6,326 nucleotides of DNA, taken from the NCBI GenBank assembly GCA_003551805.1, contig PUNR01000235.1:1-6326 (forward strand), given 5' to 3'. The position numbers and the translations under genes are program-made. The stretch is from Loktanella sp. GTDB taxonomy: Bacteria; Pseudomonadota; Alphaproteobacteria; Rhodobacterales; Rhodobacteraceae. Each line of letters starts with the position of its first letter. Position 1 is the stretch's first letter. The notes beneath the pieces were generated by a model. It was not told where the DNA came from, did not search any database, and worked only from the letters and a program-made list of their open reading frames with translations. Of the stretch, positions 5,359 to 6,326 are shown in pieces.

Positions 5359-6326
5359 TCAGCCCCGCGCGAGCCATGTCGCAATAGAGGGGAAGGCGAT
5401 AATGATGGCCAGTGTCAGCAGCATCGCCAGAACAAAAGGAAAGGCCCCGCGAAAGATTTGCCCGACCCGCAGGTCCGGATCATTCATCGCGGATTTGATG
5501 GTATAGACAGACAACCCGAATGGCGGGGTCAGCAGCCCGATTTCAACGGCGATCACGGTGATGACCCCGAACCAGATCAGGTCAAACCCTGCCGCTGTCG
5601 CCACCGGCAGCGCGATAGGCAACAGGATCAGCATGATGGATATGCTGTCGATGATGAACCCCAGCACGATAACAAGCAGCACAAAGATCAGCAGGAACCC
5701 GTAAGGCCCAAGCGGGCCGGACAGGAACATATCCGCCACAACACGCGGCAGACCGGACATCGCCAGCATCCGGCTAAAGAATGTCGCGGCCATGATCAAA
5801 AACAGTACCGAAACAGTAATCTGCCCGGTTTCGACCAACAGCCCCCAGAAACTACGCGGGTTCAATGACCGGCGTGCAAGTGCGATAATCAGAGCACCAG
5901 CGGCACCGACGGCACCCGCCTCGGTCGGGTTAAAAAAGCCGGAATAAAGCCCGCCCAGAACCAACCCCATCAAGGCAAGGATCGGGACGAATTTACCGGC
6001 CATCTGGAAACCTGACAGGCGCTCGATCTCGGTCGATGTGGCGAGTGGTTCGAAAACGAAATCACGCCGAAAGGTCGCCAGCAAGACAATAGTTACTGAA
6101 AAGACTAGCGCCAGCAGGATGCCCGGCAGGATACCCGCAAGGAACATGCGCCCGACGGATTCTTCTGCCAGCACAGCGTAGACGATCATCAGCAGTGATG
6201 GGGGGATCAGCATGCCCAGCACCGACGATCCGGCAACAACGCCCGTGGCGAATTCCTTGCGATAGCCGTGGCGCAGCATCTCTGGCACCGCGACCCGCGA
6301 AAACACCGAGGCCGAGGCGATGGACA
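5359..6326 (-). CDS. TRAP transporter large permease, DctM type (C-terminal part, 5' end outside window)
   Basis: The last 321 or so residues of a TRAP large membrane subunit are present, open to the right edge; the full family is about 430 residues. It is a multi-pass inner-membrane protein that uses the sodium gradient to import an organic acid or similar solute delivered by a periplasmic binding protein. Signs are ASVFSRVAVPEMLRHGY at the edge, then ATGVVAGSSVLGMLIPPS, LAGILPGILLALVF, GFFNPTEAGAVGAAGA, LTPPFGLSVYTIKS and a final hydrophobic helix (FVLAMLLTLAIIIAF). Two related half-motifs, LIPPS and FNPTEA, mark the repeated helical-hairpin architecture. A Met/Val codon at 6306 is internal, since homology continues upstream through SIASAS. 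The stop (tga, 5359-5361) is 13 nt before the FMN reductase start. The DctP binding protein and DctQ small permease, needed for function, should lie to the right. The substrate is unknown. Confidence 0.94.
   Translation of the reverse strand, partial: SIASASVFSRVAVPEMLRHGYRKEFATGVVAGSSVLGMLIPPSLLMIVYAVLAEESVGRMFLAGILPGILLALVFSVTIVLLATFRRDFVFEPLATSTEIERLSGFQMAGKFVPILALMGLVLGGLYSGFFNPTEAGAVGAAGALIIALARRSLNPRSFWGLLVETGQITVSVLFLIMAATFFSRMLAMSGLPRVVADMFLSGPLGPYGFLLIFVLLVIVLGFIIDSISIMLILLPIALPVATAAGFDLIWFGVITVIAVEIGLLTPPFGLSVYTIKSAMNDPDLRVGQIFRGAFPFVLAMLLTLAIIIAFPSIATWLARG

Noticed and set aside
5458..5868. 136-codon + strand frame rich in Gln, Asp, Arg and His opposite dctM
   Set aside because: Its odd composition is what results from reading hydrophobic membrane-protein codons backwards; there is no other support.

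Overview
The window looks like chromosomal DNA of an alphaproteobacterium, most likely the Rhodobacterales (roseobacter/Paracoccus side). This is inferred from the fairly high GC with C/G-ending codons, tightly packed operons with AAGGA/GGAGG ribosome sites, Tat-exported Sox-type proteins, and the mixture of peptide ABC and TRAP transporters typical of that group. No species can be named from the sequence alone. Nearly every base is in a gene. The only sizeable gap is about 100 bp (2319-2419). I saw no RNA genes, insertion sequences, phage genes or CRISPR arrays.

Region 1 (1-2318, + strand) is the end of a dipeptide/oligopeptide-type ABC transporter operon: the C-terminus of an inner-membrane permease (DppC/OppC type), then two complete ATPases (DppD/OppD type and DppF/OppF type). 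Spacing is 1 nt between the first two and a 1-nt TGATG overlap between the last two. The substrate-binding protein and the partner permease must lie upstream of the window.

Region 2 (2420-4815, + strand) is a compact four-gene sulfur-oxidation cassette. It contains a small exported monoheme cytochrome c (FccA type), the Tat-exported flavoprotein of flavocytochrome c sulfide dehydrogenase (FccB/SoxF type, with all three expected cysteines), a Tat-exported SoxY-like sulfur-carrier subunit, and its SoxZ-like partner. The likely joint role, an inference, is periplasmic oxidation of sulfide. The flavoprotein would oxidise sulfide, the cytochrome would take the electrons, and SoxYZ would hold the oxidised sulfur on the single cysteine of SoxY. 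The cassette is closed on both sides by unrelated transport genes, so soxAX, soxB and soxCD are not next to it. The SoxY tail ends GGCTT rather than the usual GGCGG. These two points make this the part of the window most worth a second look.

Region 3 (4812-6326, - strand) converges on soxZ with a 4-bp overlap in which the two genes share a CTAG stop. It holds the C-terminal three quarters of a TRAP transporter large permease (DctM type), followed 13 nt later by a small NAD(P)H-dependent FMN reductase. The TRAP binding protein and small permease, if present, lie beyond the right edge.
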